A stretch of 64,000 bases of DNA from CATOSK01 sp963665735 (lineage in GTDB: Bacteria > Chloroflexota > Dehalococcoidia > Lucifugimonadales > UBA3495), in assembly GCA_963665735.1 (NCBI GenBank), contig OY762444.1:3286001-3350000 (forward strand), read 5' to 3'. Shown in pieces: positions 53,610-62,027 of this stretch. A program made the position numbers and the translations under genes. Numbering within the stretch: position 1 is the stretch's first letter; the number at the start of each line of letters is the position of its first letter. Below the pieces are notes generated by a model. The model was not told the origin of the DNA. It searched no databases and worked only from the letters and a program-made list of their open reading frames with translations.

Positions 53610-53638
53610 CATTCGTCCGAATGACTTTCGGACGAATG
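53610..53638. promoter_or_regulatory. 29-bp inverted repeat between the dcd operon and cca
   Basis: CATTCGTCCGAA (53610-53621), loop TGACT, TTCGGACGAATG (53627-53638): perfect 12-base arms. It lies between divergent genes, downstream of a TTGACA promoter for the minus strand. Candidate operator or leader hairpin. Confidence 0.55.
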
Positions 53639-53642
53639 ACTT

Positions 53643-55040
53643 TTGTCCACTGCCGGCACGTTAACCCGGCCTTCTTGGGTTGTCAAGGAACTGCTGACAT
53701 CAGGGCATAAGCAGCCCCCCGCCCTATGCTATAATTTTCCCGCTGGCAGGAGGTTCCCTACGCTTAATCAACTCCGCATTGACCGACTTCTTTCCGCCGT
53801 TTCCGCCGGTCTGGACGACGGCAGCCGCGCTTTGCTGGAAACCCTGACTTGTAAGGCCAACGAACAATCGCTGCCCTTGTACCTGGTGGGCGGCCCGGTG
53901 CGGGATGCGGCGTTGGGCTTGCCGGTCAAAGACCTGGACTTGGCATTTGAGGGCGACGCCATAGCCCTGGCCCGCACGCTGGGCAAGGAATTGGGCTGGC
54001 AGGTGGTAGTCCATACCCGGTTTGGCACGGCGGCTCTGATTCACCGCGGCAGCCGGGTTGACCTGGTTACGGCCCGCCGGGAAGTCTATGATTCCCCCGG
54101 CGCGCTGCCCCGCGTCATTCCCGGCAGCATCCGGCAAGACCTGGCTCGCCGCGACTTTTCCATCAATGCGCTGGCCTTGCCGTTGGGGGAATCTGAACCT
54201 CGCATATTGGACTTCCACCGGGGGTTGGACGACCTGCGGCGGGGAATCGTCCGCATCCTGCACCCCGGCAGTTTTGTTGACGACCCGACCCGCATCCTCC
54301 GGGCCGTCCGCTACGAGCAACGGTTGGGATTCCGGCTGGAACCGGATACGGAAAACCGTCTGCGCCGCGCTCTGGCCGGTGGGGCCGTGGACACCGTTTC
54401 CGGCGACCGGCTGCGGCACGAACTGGAGCGCATCCTGGCCGAAGACCAGCCCGCTCCGGCGCTGCGGCGCGCCCTGGATATGGGCGTATTGTCGGCCCTG
54501 CACCCGGCTTGGGGCGATGATGCGGCGAGTTCCAGGCTGGCGGACGCTCTGTACCATCTTGAAGCCGCCGCCAATCCGTTGCCTCCTTTGGCTTGGTTGG
54601 CCGCTCTGGTGTATCCGTTGCCAGCCCCGGCGGTGCCCGACATTGCCCGGCGGTTGAACCTGACCGGCCGGCAAAGGGCGGTTGTCCTAGACACCGTGGC
54701 CCTGCGGCAGTTGGAAACCACGCTGTCCCAGCCGCCGATTTCCCGTTCGGAAGTCTGCCGGCAGTTGCAGGGGCTGGACGAAGCGGCGGTAACGGCGGCG
54801 ATTGCCCTGTCCGGCAACGGTCTGGCGCGGCAACGATTGGGTAAATACTTGCGGGAGTGGCGGTTCGTCCGTCCGGCGTTGGATGGCGCGGCGGTGATGG
54901 CAATGGGCGTAGAACCGGGGCCGGCCGTGGGGCAGCTTATCAAGAAACTGCATAACGCCCGGCTGGACTGCCGAGTCCGGTCGGAAGAAGAAGAACGCCA
55001 ATTGGTGCGGCGAGTTCTGGCCAAGAGCGGGGGGAGGTAG
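53643..55040 (+). CDS. cca: CCA tRNA nucleotidyltransferase / poly(A) polymerase-family protein
   Basis: A class II nucleotidyltransferase: LVGGPVRDAALGLPVKDLDLAFEGD (G-G-x-V-R-D and DxD), RRDFSINALAL, LDFHRGLDDLRRGIVRIL, and FVDDPTRILRAVRYEQRLGF (ERhxxE-type motif region). It adds or repairs the tRNA 3' CCA. The start is uncertain: the frame opens at TTG 53643, but an extended -10 (TGCTATAAT, 53727-53735) and an AGGAGG (53748-53753) lie inside it, placing the ribosome 6 bases before an ACG at 53760. The true protein may therefore be about 426 residues with a non-standard start. Confidence 0.9.
   Translation: MSTAGTLTRPSWVVKELLTSGHKQPPALCYNFPAGRRFPTLNQLRIDRLLSAVSAGLDDGSRALLETLTCKANEQSLPLYLVGGPVRDAALGLPVKDLDLAFEGDAIALARTLGKELGWQVVVHTRFGTAALIHRGSRVDLVTARREVYDSPGALPRVIPGSIRQDLARRDFSINALALPLGESEPRILDFHRGLDDLRRGIVRILHPGSFVDDPTRILRAVRYEQRLGFRLEPDTENRLRRALAGGAVDTVSGDRLRHELERILAEDQPAPALRRALDMGVLSALHPAWGDDAASSRLADALYHLEAAANPLPPLAWLAALVYPLPAPAVPDIARRLNLTGRQRAVVLDTVALRQLETTLSQPPISRSEVCRQLQGLDEAAVTAAIALSGNGLARQRLGKYLREWRFVRPALDGAAVMAMGVEPGPAVGQLIKKLHNARLDCRVRSEEEERQLVRRVLAKSGGR
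53658..53686 (-). promoter_or_regulatory. Promoter of the dcd operon
   Basis: On the minus strand: perfect TTGACA (53681-53686), 17-base spacer, weak -10 TAACGT (53658-53663). The expected start is near 53651, so the 29-bp inverted repeat falls in the early leader. Confidence 0.4.
53727..53735 (+). promoter_or_regulatory. Extended -10 promoter of cca
   Basis: TGC directly before TATAAT (53730-53735), a perfect extended -10. No good -35. Transcription would start near 53742, just before AGGAGG at 53748. Confidence 0.5.
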
Positions 55041-55044
55041 CGGC

Positions 55045-55269
55045 GTGCAACCGGACACCAGCGAAGAACAGGAACGGGAGTCCTGCGTAATCTGCGAAGG
55101 CCCCCTAGACGGCATCAACCAGACCGCTTGCCAGCTTTGCGGCGGCAGGTTCCACCAACCATGGAGCCAGGACCCGGCCTTGCCCCAATGCGGGCGCATC
55201 GCCAGCCACCAGGACGCGCTGGCTATCGTCTTTGTGTGCAATGACTGTTACGAAAACCGGGATTTGTGA
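55045..55269 (+). CDS. Small double zinc-ribbon/RING-like protein
   Basis: A 74-residue protein with many zinc-ligand candidates: CVIC (14-17), CQLCGGRFH (29-37), C49, H55 and CNDC (65-68), in a cross-brace-like order. Function unknown; it could bind nucleic acid or protein. The GTG at 55045 lies 4 bp after the cca stop and has GGGAGG 6 bases upstream, so it is translated from the cca transcript. Confidence 0.7.
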   Translation: MQPDTSEEQERESCVICEGPLDGINQTACQLCGGRFHQPWSQDPALPQCGRIASHQDALAIVFVCNDCYENRDL

Positions 55270-55315
55270 CCCGTTTAACCAAGGTTTCCCAACAACATAA
55301 GGAGCGGCTACCGGA

Positions 55316-56347
55316 ATGAAGGCGGTATATATCGAATCCCACGGCGGCCCCGACGTATTGACCTACGGCGACCGCCCGGAGCCGGCAGTTGGCCCCGGCG
55401 AAGTCAAGGTCAAAGTCCATGCTGCGGCCCTCAACCGCCTTGACCTTTACACCCGCGAGGGCGGGCGCGGCTTGCGCCGGGAGTTTCCGCCGCCGTTAAT
55501 CCTGGGCGGCGACTGCGCCGGAGAGGTAACGGAAACAGGAGACGGCGTAGCCGGGCTGTCCGTGGGCGACCGGGTGTTGGTCAACCCCCTGGTTGATTCC
55601 GGGCAGTTGAGCGCCTACCCGCCCGGCGCGACTCCGCCCCCGCCGCAATTCATGGGCAGCGCGCGCGACGGCAGCTATGCCGAGTTTGTGGTCGTGCCGG
55701 CCCAGAACGCTCACCCCATCGCCGATGGCGTTTCCTACGAAGAGGCCGCCGCCGTCCCCACCACTTTCCTGCCGGTGTGGAACATGGTAGTCCGGCGGGC
55801 GCAGCTCCAACCTTGGGAGACGGCGCTGGTGTTGTCCGCCTCTGCCGGGGTGGGAACCGCCGCCATCCAGGTTGCCAAGAACGTCGTGGGCGCCACGGTA
55901 ATCGCCACCACCAGCACCACCGAAAAAGCGGCCCAGGCACGCAGCGTCGGCGCCGATGAAGTTATCAACTACACCGACGAGGACATCGCCGAGCGGGTGC
56001 GGGCCATTACCGGGGGCCGCGGCGTGGACGTGGTGGTTGACCACGTGGGGGCCGATTTCTTTGGGGCGGCGTTCAATTCCCTGCGGCCCGGCGGGCGGTA
56101 CACCATCTGCGGCGCCACCACCGGCTTGCGGGCCGAACTTCACCTGGGCCTGCTGTTCACCCGCCAGATTGAAATTTACGGCGGTTTTATGGGAACCAAC
56201 GAGGATATGCGCCAGATTACGGCCATGCTCAACCGGGGCATCATCCGCCCGGTGGTGCATCAAGTCTTTCCCCTGTCCGAAGCCGCCGACGCCCACCGGA
56301 CAATGGAAAATACCAACTTCTTCGGCAAACTGCTGCTGCGGCCTTGA
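55316..56347 (+). CDS. MDR-family NADPH:quinone reductase-like oxidoreductase
   Basis: A 343-residue medium-chain dehydrogenase/reductase: MKAVYIESHGGPDVL, VKVHAAALNRLDLYTREG, PLILGGDCAGEV, LSASAGVGTAAIQVAKNVVGATVIATTST (NADPH fold, about 176-204) and VDVVVDHVGADFF. It lacks the full structural-zinc cysteine set, matching the zinc-free quinone oxidoreductase branch. It reduces quinones or enones in the cytoplasm. AAGGAGC lies 10 bases before ATG 55316. It is probably the last gene of the cca-led transcript. Confidence 0.85.
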   Translation: MKAVYIESHGGPDVLTYGDRPEPAVGPGEVKVKVHAAALNRLDLYTREGGRGLRREFPPPLILGGDCAGEVTETGDGVAGLSVGDRVLVNPLVDSGQLSAYPPGATPPPPQFMGSARDGSYAEFVVVPAQNAHPIADGVSYEEAAAVPTTFLPVWNMVVRRAQLQPWETALVLSASAGVGTAAIQVAKNVVGATVIATTSTTEKAAQARSVGADEVINYTDEDIAERVRAITGGRGVDVVVDHVGADFFGAAFNSLRPGGRYTICGATTGLRAELHLGLLFTRQIEIYGGFMGTNEDMRQITAMLNRGIIRPVVHQVFPLSEAADAHRTMENTNFFGKLLLRP

Positions 56348-56809
56348 TTGGGGTTACAAGAGCGGTCTCTGCAATTGAAAACTATCGCAAGGCCAAGAGA
56401 ACAGCTTTGCGTAGAGGGAAATCCCCCCTAGTCCTCCTTTACAAAGAGGGAGAAAAGTAGCGTTTCGTTTCAGGCGGTTTTCTTGCATTGATGGGAAAGC
56501 GTCGTGACGTTCTCGGATTCCAGCCCCATTTCGTGGTACGGGGCCGGATCTGCGCCGGTATGACGGGTTTTGGGCGAAGGATGTGGATTCCCGCTTTCGC
56601 GGGAATGACGATAGAGGGCGGGAATGGCAAGTTATGAAATTGACGACACGCTCTAGTTGCATCACTCACATCCCACCCAACCCATAGGGGCAGGTTTGAA
56701 ACCTGCCCCTACCCTTGCAAGTGCCGCCGTTGTCCTTAACCTAGACGCCGCGGCGAAACCAAAGTCCCCCTCTCTCCTTGGGTGAGGGCCAGTGTGAGGG
56801 CGAAAATCC
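56348..56809. repeat. Gene-free tract with R1 variants, R4 and R3-like sequence
   Basis: A CCTTTACAAAGAGGG hairpin at about 56438-56452; an i2-like R1 derivative (TTCGTGGTACGGGGCCGG) at about 56515-56565; an R1 variant at about 56582-56612; R4 at about 56685-56712; a short palindromic remnant at about 56768-56800. No gene is supported. Confidence 0.65.
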
Positions 56810-57652
56810 CTACTTTTGCAGCCGCCGCCCGTGGAAGAGGTACTGCTGGGCGTAACCGCCGTAACGCCCGAAATACTCCCGCGCCCATTCCTCCAACACC
56901 CGGTTGGTGGGCGTCTTTTCCCCCGGAAAGTACCATTCCGCCAACGCCCGCCTTACCCAAACGTCAATGGGAAAGGCCTCCGTCTTTTCCAGCGAAAAAA
57001 CCAGGATGCAGTCGGCAATTTTCGGGCCGATGCCAGGACACTCCATTAACTCCGCCTTGGCCTCGGCGTAGGGCAGGGTTATCAACCGTTCCAAGTCCAG
57101 GGACTTGTCCAGCACCCGGCGGGTGGCTTTGTCCACGTAGGGGGCGCGGAAACCCAGCCCCAGGTTCCGCAATTCCTGTTCTCCGGCCTCGGCCAACTGA
57201 GGCGGCGACGGGAAGGCGTGGCGCACGTCGCCGTTCATGGCAATCGGCTCCCCGTAGTGGTTCGCCATCTGCTCCATAACGTAATGGATGCGGGGAATGT
57301 TGGAGTTGGCGGAGCAGATGAAAGCCACCAGGCACTCCCAGGGTTCCTGACGCAGTATCCTCAACCCCGGGTATCGGGCCACCATTTCGGCCACCCGACC
57401 GTCGCGGTTAATCTCGGCGTAAATCTCGCCCAGGTCGTCATCCAGCCGGAAATAGCTTTGCAGCAGGGGAACCATCGCCGATTCGGGCCAGGGTTCGCAG
57501 CAAAATTCCACCCCCTGCTCGCTCTGGCGCATCTTGACGAAGTTGCCCCGCACCACTCCCGAATACCAGTCCTCTTCCTTCCGCCAACGGTGCGCCTGCC
57601 CGCTTTCCAGGCTGGCTGCCAGGTCAAAGGGATGGGGAATGGGGAGTTCCAC
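56810..57652 (-). CDS. OGG1-type 8-oxoguanine DNA glycosylase (HhH-GPD)
   Basis: A 280-residue glycosylase of the OGG1/AlkA fold. N-terminal SGQAHRW (17-23), FICSANSNIPRI (111-122, the N-N-I wedge region), LGLGFRAPYV (164-173), the helix-hairpin-helix ECPGIGPKIADC (204-215) with catalytic K211, and D230 in FPIDVWVRR. These match OGG1 catalytic Lys and Asp. It removes oxidised purines from DNA and nicks the abasic site. The start is GTG 57652, with AAGG upstream that belongs to a displaced copy of the helicase gene end. Confidence 0.9.
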   Translation of the reverse strand: MELPIPHPFDLAASLESGQAHRWRKEEDWYSGVVRGNFVKMRQSEQGVEFCCEPWPESAMVPLLQSYFRLDDDLGEIYAEINRDGRVAEMVARYPGLRILRQEPWECLVAFICSANSNIPRIHYVMEQMANHYGEPIAMNGDVRHAFPSPPQLAEAGEQELRNLGLGFRAPYVDKATRRVLDKSLDLERLITLPYAEAKAELMECPGIGPKIADCILVFSLEKTEAFPIDVWVRRALAEWYFPGEKTPTNRVLEEWAREYFGRYGGYAQQYLFHGRRLQK

Positions 57653-57656
57653 CGCC

Positions 57657-57929
57657 TTACTTCACCCAGTCCGCCGCCAGCGTTCCCACCGTGGACAACG
57701 TGCTGGGCCTCAAACCCAATTTCAATAAAGGGGCGGCATGGATTGCAGGAAGGCTTGCCCGTAGTTGCGGCCCGTCACCAAGAGGTTTCGGCGTCATGTT
57801 ACTTCACCCAGTCCGCCGCCAGCGTTCCCACCGTGGCCAACGTGCTGGGCCGCAGATTGCAGGGCGGTATGGATTGCAGGAAGGCTTGCCCGTAATTGTG
57901 GCCCGTGACCAAGAAGTTTCAGCATCATG
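57657..57929 (-). pseudogene. Two decayed tandem copies of the helicase gene 3' end
   Basis: Sequence reading ADWVK-stop on the minus strand starts at 57657 and 57799, matching the true end at 57930 (periods 142 and 131 bp). Each copy covers about 40 terminal codons, from GRNYGQAFL to the stop. The copy at 57799 is close to the original; the one at 57657 is more diverged (an internal AACCCAATTTCAATAAAGG change). Confidence 0.85.
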
Positions 57930-60758
57930 TTACTTCACCCAGTCCGCCGCCAGCGTTCCCACCGTGGCCAACGTGCTGGGCCGCAGATTGCAGGGCGGTA
58001 TGGATTGCAGGAAGGCTTGCCCGTAGTTGCGGCCCGTGACCCGCCGGTCCAGCACCACGATTGCCCCCTTGTCGCCCTTGTTGCGGATTAACCGCCCCAT
58101 CCCCTGCCGGAAACGCAGCACTGCCTGGGGCACCGAGTAATCGTTGAAGGCGTCGGCGTACTGCTGCGACCGGGCCTGGACGATGGGGTCGGAAGGCACC
58201 TGGAAGGGCAACCGGGTCAGCACCAGCGCCTGCATTACCCCGCTGGGCAGGTCAACTCCTTCCCAAAAACTGCCGGCCCCTAGCAGAACGCTCTTGCCGT
58301 TCTCGGTGAAGTTGCGAGTAAGCTGTTGGGCCGAGCCGTCTATGCTCTGGGCCAAAACCTGAATGCCGTCGCCGGCCAACCGGCCCCTTATCTGTCCCGC
58401 CACCGCCCGCAGCGCGGCGTAGGACGTGAACAGGGCCATCGTATGCCCGCCCAAAGACCGGGCCAACTCGGTGATTACCCGCGCCAGAGATTCGATGTAA
58501 CGGTCGGCGTTGGGCTGGGGCATATCCTCCGGTATCATCAGCAGGGCCGCTTTCTGGTAGTCGAAGGGCGAGCCTACCAGCAGTTCGTCGGTATCGGTGT
58601 CCAGCCCCAGCCGTTCTTTCAGGTAATTGAAACTGCCCTGGCTGCTCAGGGTTGCGCTGGTCAGCACCACCGAATCCTTGCGGGCGAAGAGGTTTTCGGC
58701 CAGGTAGTCGCTGACCCGCAGGGGGGCGGCATGAAAAGAAACCTGGGTCTTGGCCTGGTCGCGGGCAATCCAGATAATCGTTTCTTCGTCGGCGGCCCCG
58801 ATTACCAGGGCCAGTTGACCCCGCAACTGGTCCAGGTCTTCCCCGATGTTGGCCGCCTCCATTTTCAGGGTTTCCCCGTCGTTCTGGGAGGCGAAAGCGT
58901 CGTCGGCCAGAAAGCGTTGCAGCCGGGCCAGATGGTTGATGACCTGACCCAAAGCAACGTCCAGGTTTTCCCAACTCAGGGCCAAGTCGGCCCAGGTTTT
59001 TTGACCCCGCATCGGCGGCGTTATCAGCAGTTGCCATTGGCCTTCGTTCCGGCCCCCGGACTGGGATTCCATGAAGCGCCCGGCTTCCGTTGTGAACCGG
59101 CTCCACAATTCCGTGGCGTGGGGTATGGACGGCTCCAGTTCCTCCAACGCCCGCTCCCCCAACTGCCTGGCCGTGGGGGACAACTCCAACGCCGACAGCG
59201 CGGCCCGCGATTGGCCGGTCAACCGGGCCAGTGGCTCCAACTCCTCGCCCAGCCGTTCCTCGGTGATTTCAAAACCCAACTGGCGGGTGGATTCCTCTTC
59301 CAGATTATGAGCTTCGTCAATTACCAGATGGCGATAATCGGGAATCAGGCTGCCGCCGCGGGCCAGGTCTGCCAGCAGCAAGGCATGGTTGACCACGACC
59401 ACATGGGCCTGCTCGGCCCGCTCCCGGGCGGCCCGCAAGAAACACGCCCCGCCTTCCCGCAGTCCGGGGCAATACACCTTGTCGCCGGAGGACACCTTGC
59501 TCCACGTAAAGGCGTCCCTGCCGGAAAGGTTGATTTCGCCCCGGTCTCCCGTGGCGGTTTCCTGCAACCAGACCGAAGTTTTGCCCAGCAGCCGGGCTTC
59601 ATCCGCCGAAATCGAGTCGCTGTGGGCCAGGTAATTCCACCGGCGCAGGCACAGGTAGTTGGCCCGCCCTTTCAGCGCCGCCGCCTGAATCAGACCGGGC
59701 TGGACCAGTCCCGCCCCTTCCAGAACCTCTACCACGGCGGGAATGTCCTTGCGGACTAGCTGTTCCTGCAAGTTGATGGTGTTGGTGGATATGACCACCC
59801 GCTGCCCCTGGGAGGCGGCGAAAATGGCCGCCGGCAGCAGGTAGGCCATGGACTTGCCTACGCCGGTGCCGCCCTCCACCACCAGGTGCTCACCCTGGTA
59901 GATGGCCTCCGTCACCTTGGCCAGCATTTCCACCTGTTCGGGCCGGTGTTCAAACCCGGAGAAGGACTTGGAGAACGCGCCGTTTCTTTCCAGCAGGCCG
60001 TTAATGCTGGCCGGGTCCAGATGCGACAAGTCGGGGGCGGTTTGGCGTCTGTCCGGCCGGCCCAACCGCTGCGCCACGCTTTCCATATCCAACCCGGTCA
60101 GGCCGAAAGCCGTAACCCCGTCCGACGGGCCGGCCGATGCCCCTTCCAGGCCGGCCAGCAGCGGCCCCAATCCTGAACGGCTGCGATTCGCCAGGTGGAC
60201 GATGCTGGTGAAAAGGCCCGGGTCCAGTTCCTCGGCCTTGTGCAACAGGGCCAAAAAGACCTCCCGCGTTGCCTGGGCGTCCTCCAACGCCCGGTGGGGG
60301 TTGGAATGGACGGCCTTGAACAACCGGGCCAGCGACACCAGCGAATACTCGTTGGTGGTGGGCAGCAGAATCGAGGCCAAGTCCCAGGTATCGTAACGCT
60401 GGTTAGCCAATTGCAGCCCGTGGCTCTCCAGGAACCGGAGGTCAAAGGCGATGTTGTGGCCCACCACCGGATAGTTTTCCACAAAGCCCCGCAGGTCGCG
60501 GCTGACCGTGGCGAAAGCCGGCGCCCGCCGCACCTGGTTGGGGGAAATCCCGGTAAGACGCTGGATGAAATCGGGAATGTTCCGTCCGGGGTTGACGAAG
60601 GTCTGGAAGGTGTCAATGACGCCGGAATCCCGGAACTTCACCGCCCCGACTTCGATAATCGTATCCCGGTCAGCGTCCAGCCCGGTGGTCTCCAGGTCCA
60701 GGGCGACAAAGACCTGCTGGGCGGTGCGCCCGGCGGCTATTCCGCTTTGCAGGGTCAT
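57930..60758 (-). CDS. dinG: DinG/XPD-like helicase with N-terminal DnaQ-type exonuclease domain
   Basis: A 942-residue protein. Residues about 15-175 form a DEDD exonuclease: LDLETTGLD with D21 and E23, GHNIAFDLRFL and HRALEDAQA. Then a linker and a superfamily 2 helicase: Walker A EGGTGVGKS, STNTINLQEQL, a cysteine-bearing segment (YLCLRRW .. YCPGLREGGACF) for a possible Fe-S cluster, DEAH in VIDEAHNLEEES, and C-terminal GSFWEGVDLPSG and RQGMGRLIRN. It resembles Bacillus and Chloroflexi DinG fusions acting in repair. ATG 60758 has GGAG at about -17 and GGCGGG at about -9. Confidence 0.9.
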   Translation of the reverse strand: MTLQSGIAAGRTAQQVFVALDLETTGLDADRDTIIEVGAVKFRDSGVIDTFQTFVNPGRNIPDFIQRLTGISPNQVRRAPAFATVSRDLRGFVENYPVVGHNIAFDLRFLESHGLQLANQRYDTWDLASILLPTTNEYSLVSLARLFKAVHSNPHRALEDAQATREVFLALLHKAEELDPGLFTSIVHLANRSRSGLGPLLAGLEGASAGPSDGVTAFGLTGLDMESVAQRLGRPDRRQTAPDLSHLDPASINGLLERNGAFSKSFSGFEHRPEQVEMLAKVTEAIYQGEHLVVEGGTGVGKSMAYLLPAAIFAASQGQRVVISTNTINLQEQLVRKDIPAVVEVLEGAGLVQPGLIQAAALKGRANYLCLRRWNYLAHSDSISADEARLLGKTSVWLQETATGDRGEINLSGRDAFTWSKVSSGDKVYCPGLREGGACFLRAARERAEQAHVVVVNHALLLADLARGGSLIPDYRHLVIDEAHNLEEESTRQLGFEITEERLGEELEPLARLTGQSRAALSALELSPTARQLGERALEELEPSIPHATELWSRFTTEAGRFMESQSGGRNEGQWQLLITPPMRGQKTWADLALSWENLDVALGQVINHLARLQRFLADDAFASQNDGETLKMEAANIGEDLDQLRGQLALVIGAADEETIIWIARDQAKTQVSFHAAPLRVSDYLAENLFARKDSVVLTSATLSSQGSFNYLKERLGLDTDTDELLVGSPFDYQKAALLMIPEDMPQPNADRYIESLARVITELARSLGGHTMALFTSYAALRAVAGQIRGRLAGDGIQVLAQSIDGSAQQLTRNFTENGKSVLLGAGSFWEGVDLPSGVMQALVLTRLPFQVPSDPIVQARSQQYADAFNDYSVPQAVLRFRQGMGRLIRNKGDKGAIVVLDRRVTGRNYGQAFLQSIPPCNLRPSTLATVGTLAADWVK

Positions 60759-60873
60759 ATCCCGCCAACTCCCCGGACTTGGGTTTGGAACCGTCCCTTG
60801 TCCTTGCCCGTCGCCGTCACCAACCCTCCCCCGGTGGTCAACGTCCTGATTCCCGGAAAAGCAACCATCGCCG

Positions 60874-61569
60874 TCAAGGGGCGTAGGGGCGCAAGACCCC
60901 CTCCCGCAGTCCGGTGGCCGGGTAGAAATTCCCGTCGTGGAGCGCTTTCAGAAACTCCGCTTCGTTGTTAATCTCATCCCGGAAGGCCGTCACGAATTTA
61001 CCCAATCCATGCGTGGAATGAGCGTCGCTGCCCCCGGTCAAGGGCATTTTCAGCAGTCCGGCCACCTGCATGGCGAAGGCGTTTTCCTCGTCGGCGGTGC
61101 CCCCGTTGGCTACCTCGACGGCGTGAACCAGCTTGAAAACCGGATGGTCAAGAGCCTCTTCCGGCGTTTTGGGCAGCGGGTCGGGCAGCGTGCGAAACAG
61201 GTAGGGACGCTCCCTCATGTGCTTGCCCAGCACCCCCCGGAAGGGGTGGGCCGTCACCACGAATCCCCCGACCGCCTTGGCGGCCCGGCAAAGCTCCTCC
61301 GCCTTGTGGAAACCGGGCTGGTAACGGTCTAACCCGAAGGCCAAAATATGACCCAAGTCGGTATCGGCCTCCATCGCCCGCACCAGCACCACGTTATGCC
61401 GGCTGGCGAACTGCTGGAATTCGTGCCGGTCCCACGGGCCGCTATGCTCGGTAATGCAAAGCCCTTTCAACCCCAGCCGTTCCGCCTCCAGAATCAAGTC
61501 CTCCGGCGAAAGGCTGCTGTCGGCGCTGCCCTTGGTGGTGTGGATATGTAGGTCAAAGATACGAGCCAT
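60874..61569 (-). CDS. PHP-domain phosphoesterase
   Basis: A 231-residue PHP-family protein: DLHIHTTKGSADS (metal site, H7/H9), CITEHSGPW, VTAHPFRGVLG, VEVANG and LTGGSDAHSTHGLG (metal site). Relatives act on histidinol phosphate or 3',5'-nucleotides, and this one is likely a phosphoesterase with three metals. ATG 61569 has a strong promoter only about 14 bases away and no Shine-Dalgarno, so it is probably a near-leaderless message. Its end is about 115 bp from the start of the helicase gene. Confidence 0.85.
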   Translation of the reverse strand: MARIFDLHIHTTKGSADSSLSPEDLILEAERLGLKGLCITEHSGPWDRHEFQQFASRHNVVLVRAMEADTDLGHILAFGLDRYQPGFHKAEELCRAAKAVGGFVVTAHPFRGVLGKHMRERPYLFRTLPDPLPKTPEEALDHPVFKLVHAVEVANGGTADEENAFAMQVAGLLKMPLTGGSDAHSTHGLGKFVTAFRDEINNEAEFLKALHDGNFYPATGLREGVLRPYAP

Positions 61570-61582
61570 GACAACATCGCCG

Positions 61583-61611
61583 ATTGTATCGGCGCGGCCC
61601 CCTGGGGTCAA
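61583..61611 (-). promoter_or_regulatory. Promoter of the PHP gene
   Basis: On the minus strand: TTGACC (61606-61611), 17-base spacer, TACAAT (61583-61588). Five of six bases match in each hexamer. The start falls about 7 bases before the ATG. Confidence 0.65.
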
Positions 61612-61634
61612 TGGCGGCGTGTCACCCGGTTAGG

Positions 61635-61790
61635 GCGATTGCAATGTTGGGATACCAACGATAGGAGGTGGTTCAGGATGGAGATACATTCCCTGACGTG
61701 GCGCTCACCCCCATCCTAACCTTCCCCCGTCAAGGGGGAAGGGATTATTGAAACGACGCCCAACGCCGTTCCTGCCGAGTTTGCAACCGG
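61635..61790. mobile_element. R5 element copy 4
   Basis: The left end GATTGCAATG and right end GAGTTTGCAACC are diverged R5 terminal repeats. The body shares the sequence around GACGTGGCGCTCACCCCCAT and the internal R3-like hairpin. Confidence 0.6.
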
Positions 61791-62027
61791 CAACGCCTTT
61801 TCTTTCCCGCTTTCATCCCTTGCCTGCCACCCTGGACGAAATGAAGGGCCTAAAATTCTCCATCAAAGGCCCCTCCGGGAGTTGGAAGATAGTTGGCGGC
61901 AAGAATTTTAGATTCTTCGCTTTGCTCAGAATGACATTCCGGGAAATGAAAAGCCTTGGGCATCCGCACGGTTCCGGGCTATGTCCGATGGCCTTGGATT
62001 GAGTAAAATGGAATAGGCCCTAACGCC

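Larger units (their letters stand above)
61570..62027. repeat. Gene-free tract with promoter, R5 copy 4 and R2
   Basis: The PHP promoter is at 61583-61611, R5 copy 4 at about 61635-61790 with its R3-like hairpin (61718-61745), and R2 at about 61898-61938. A TAAAAT hexamer (62004-62009) may serve the TPR gene. Confidence 0.75.
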
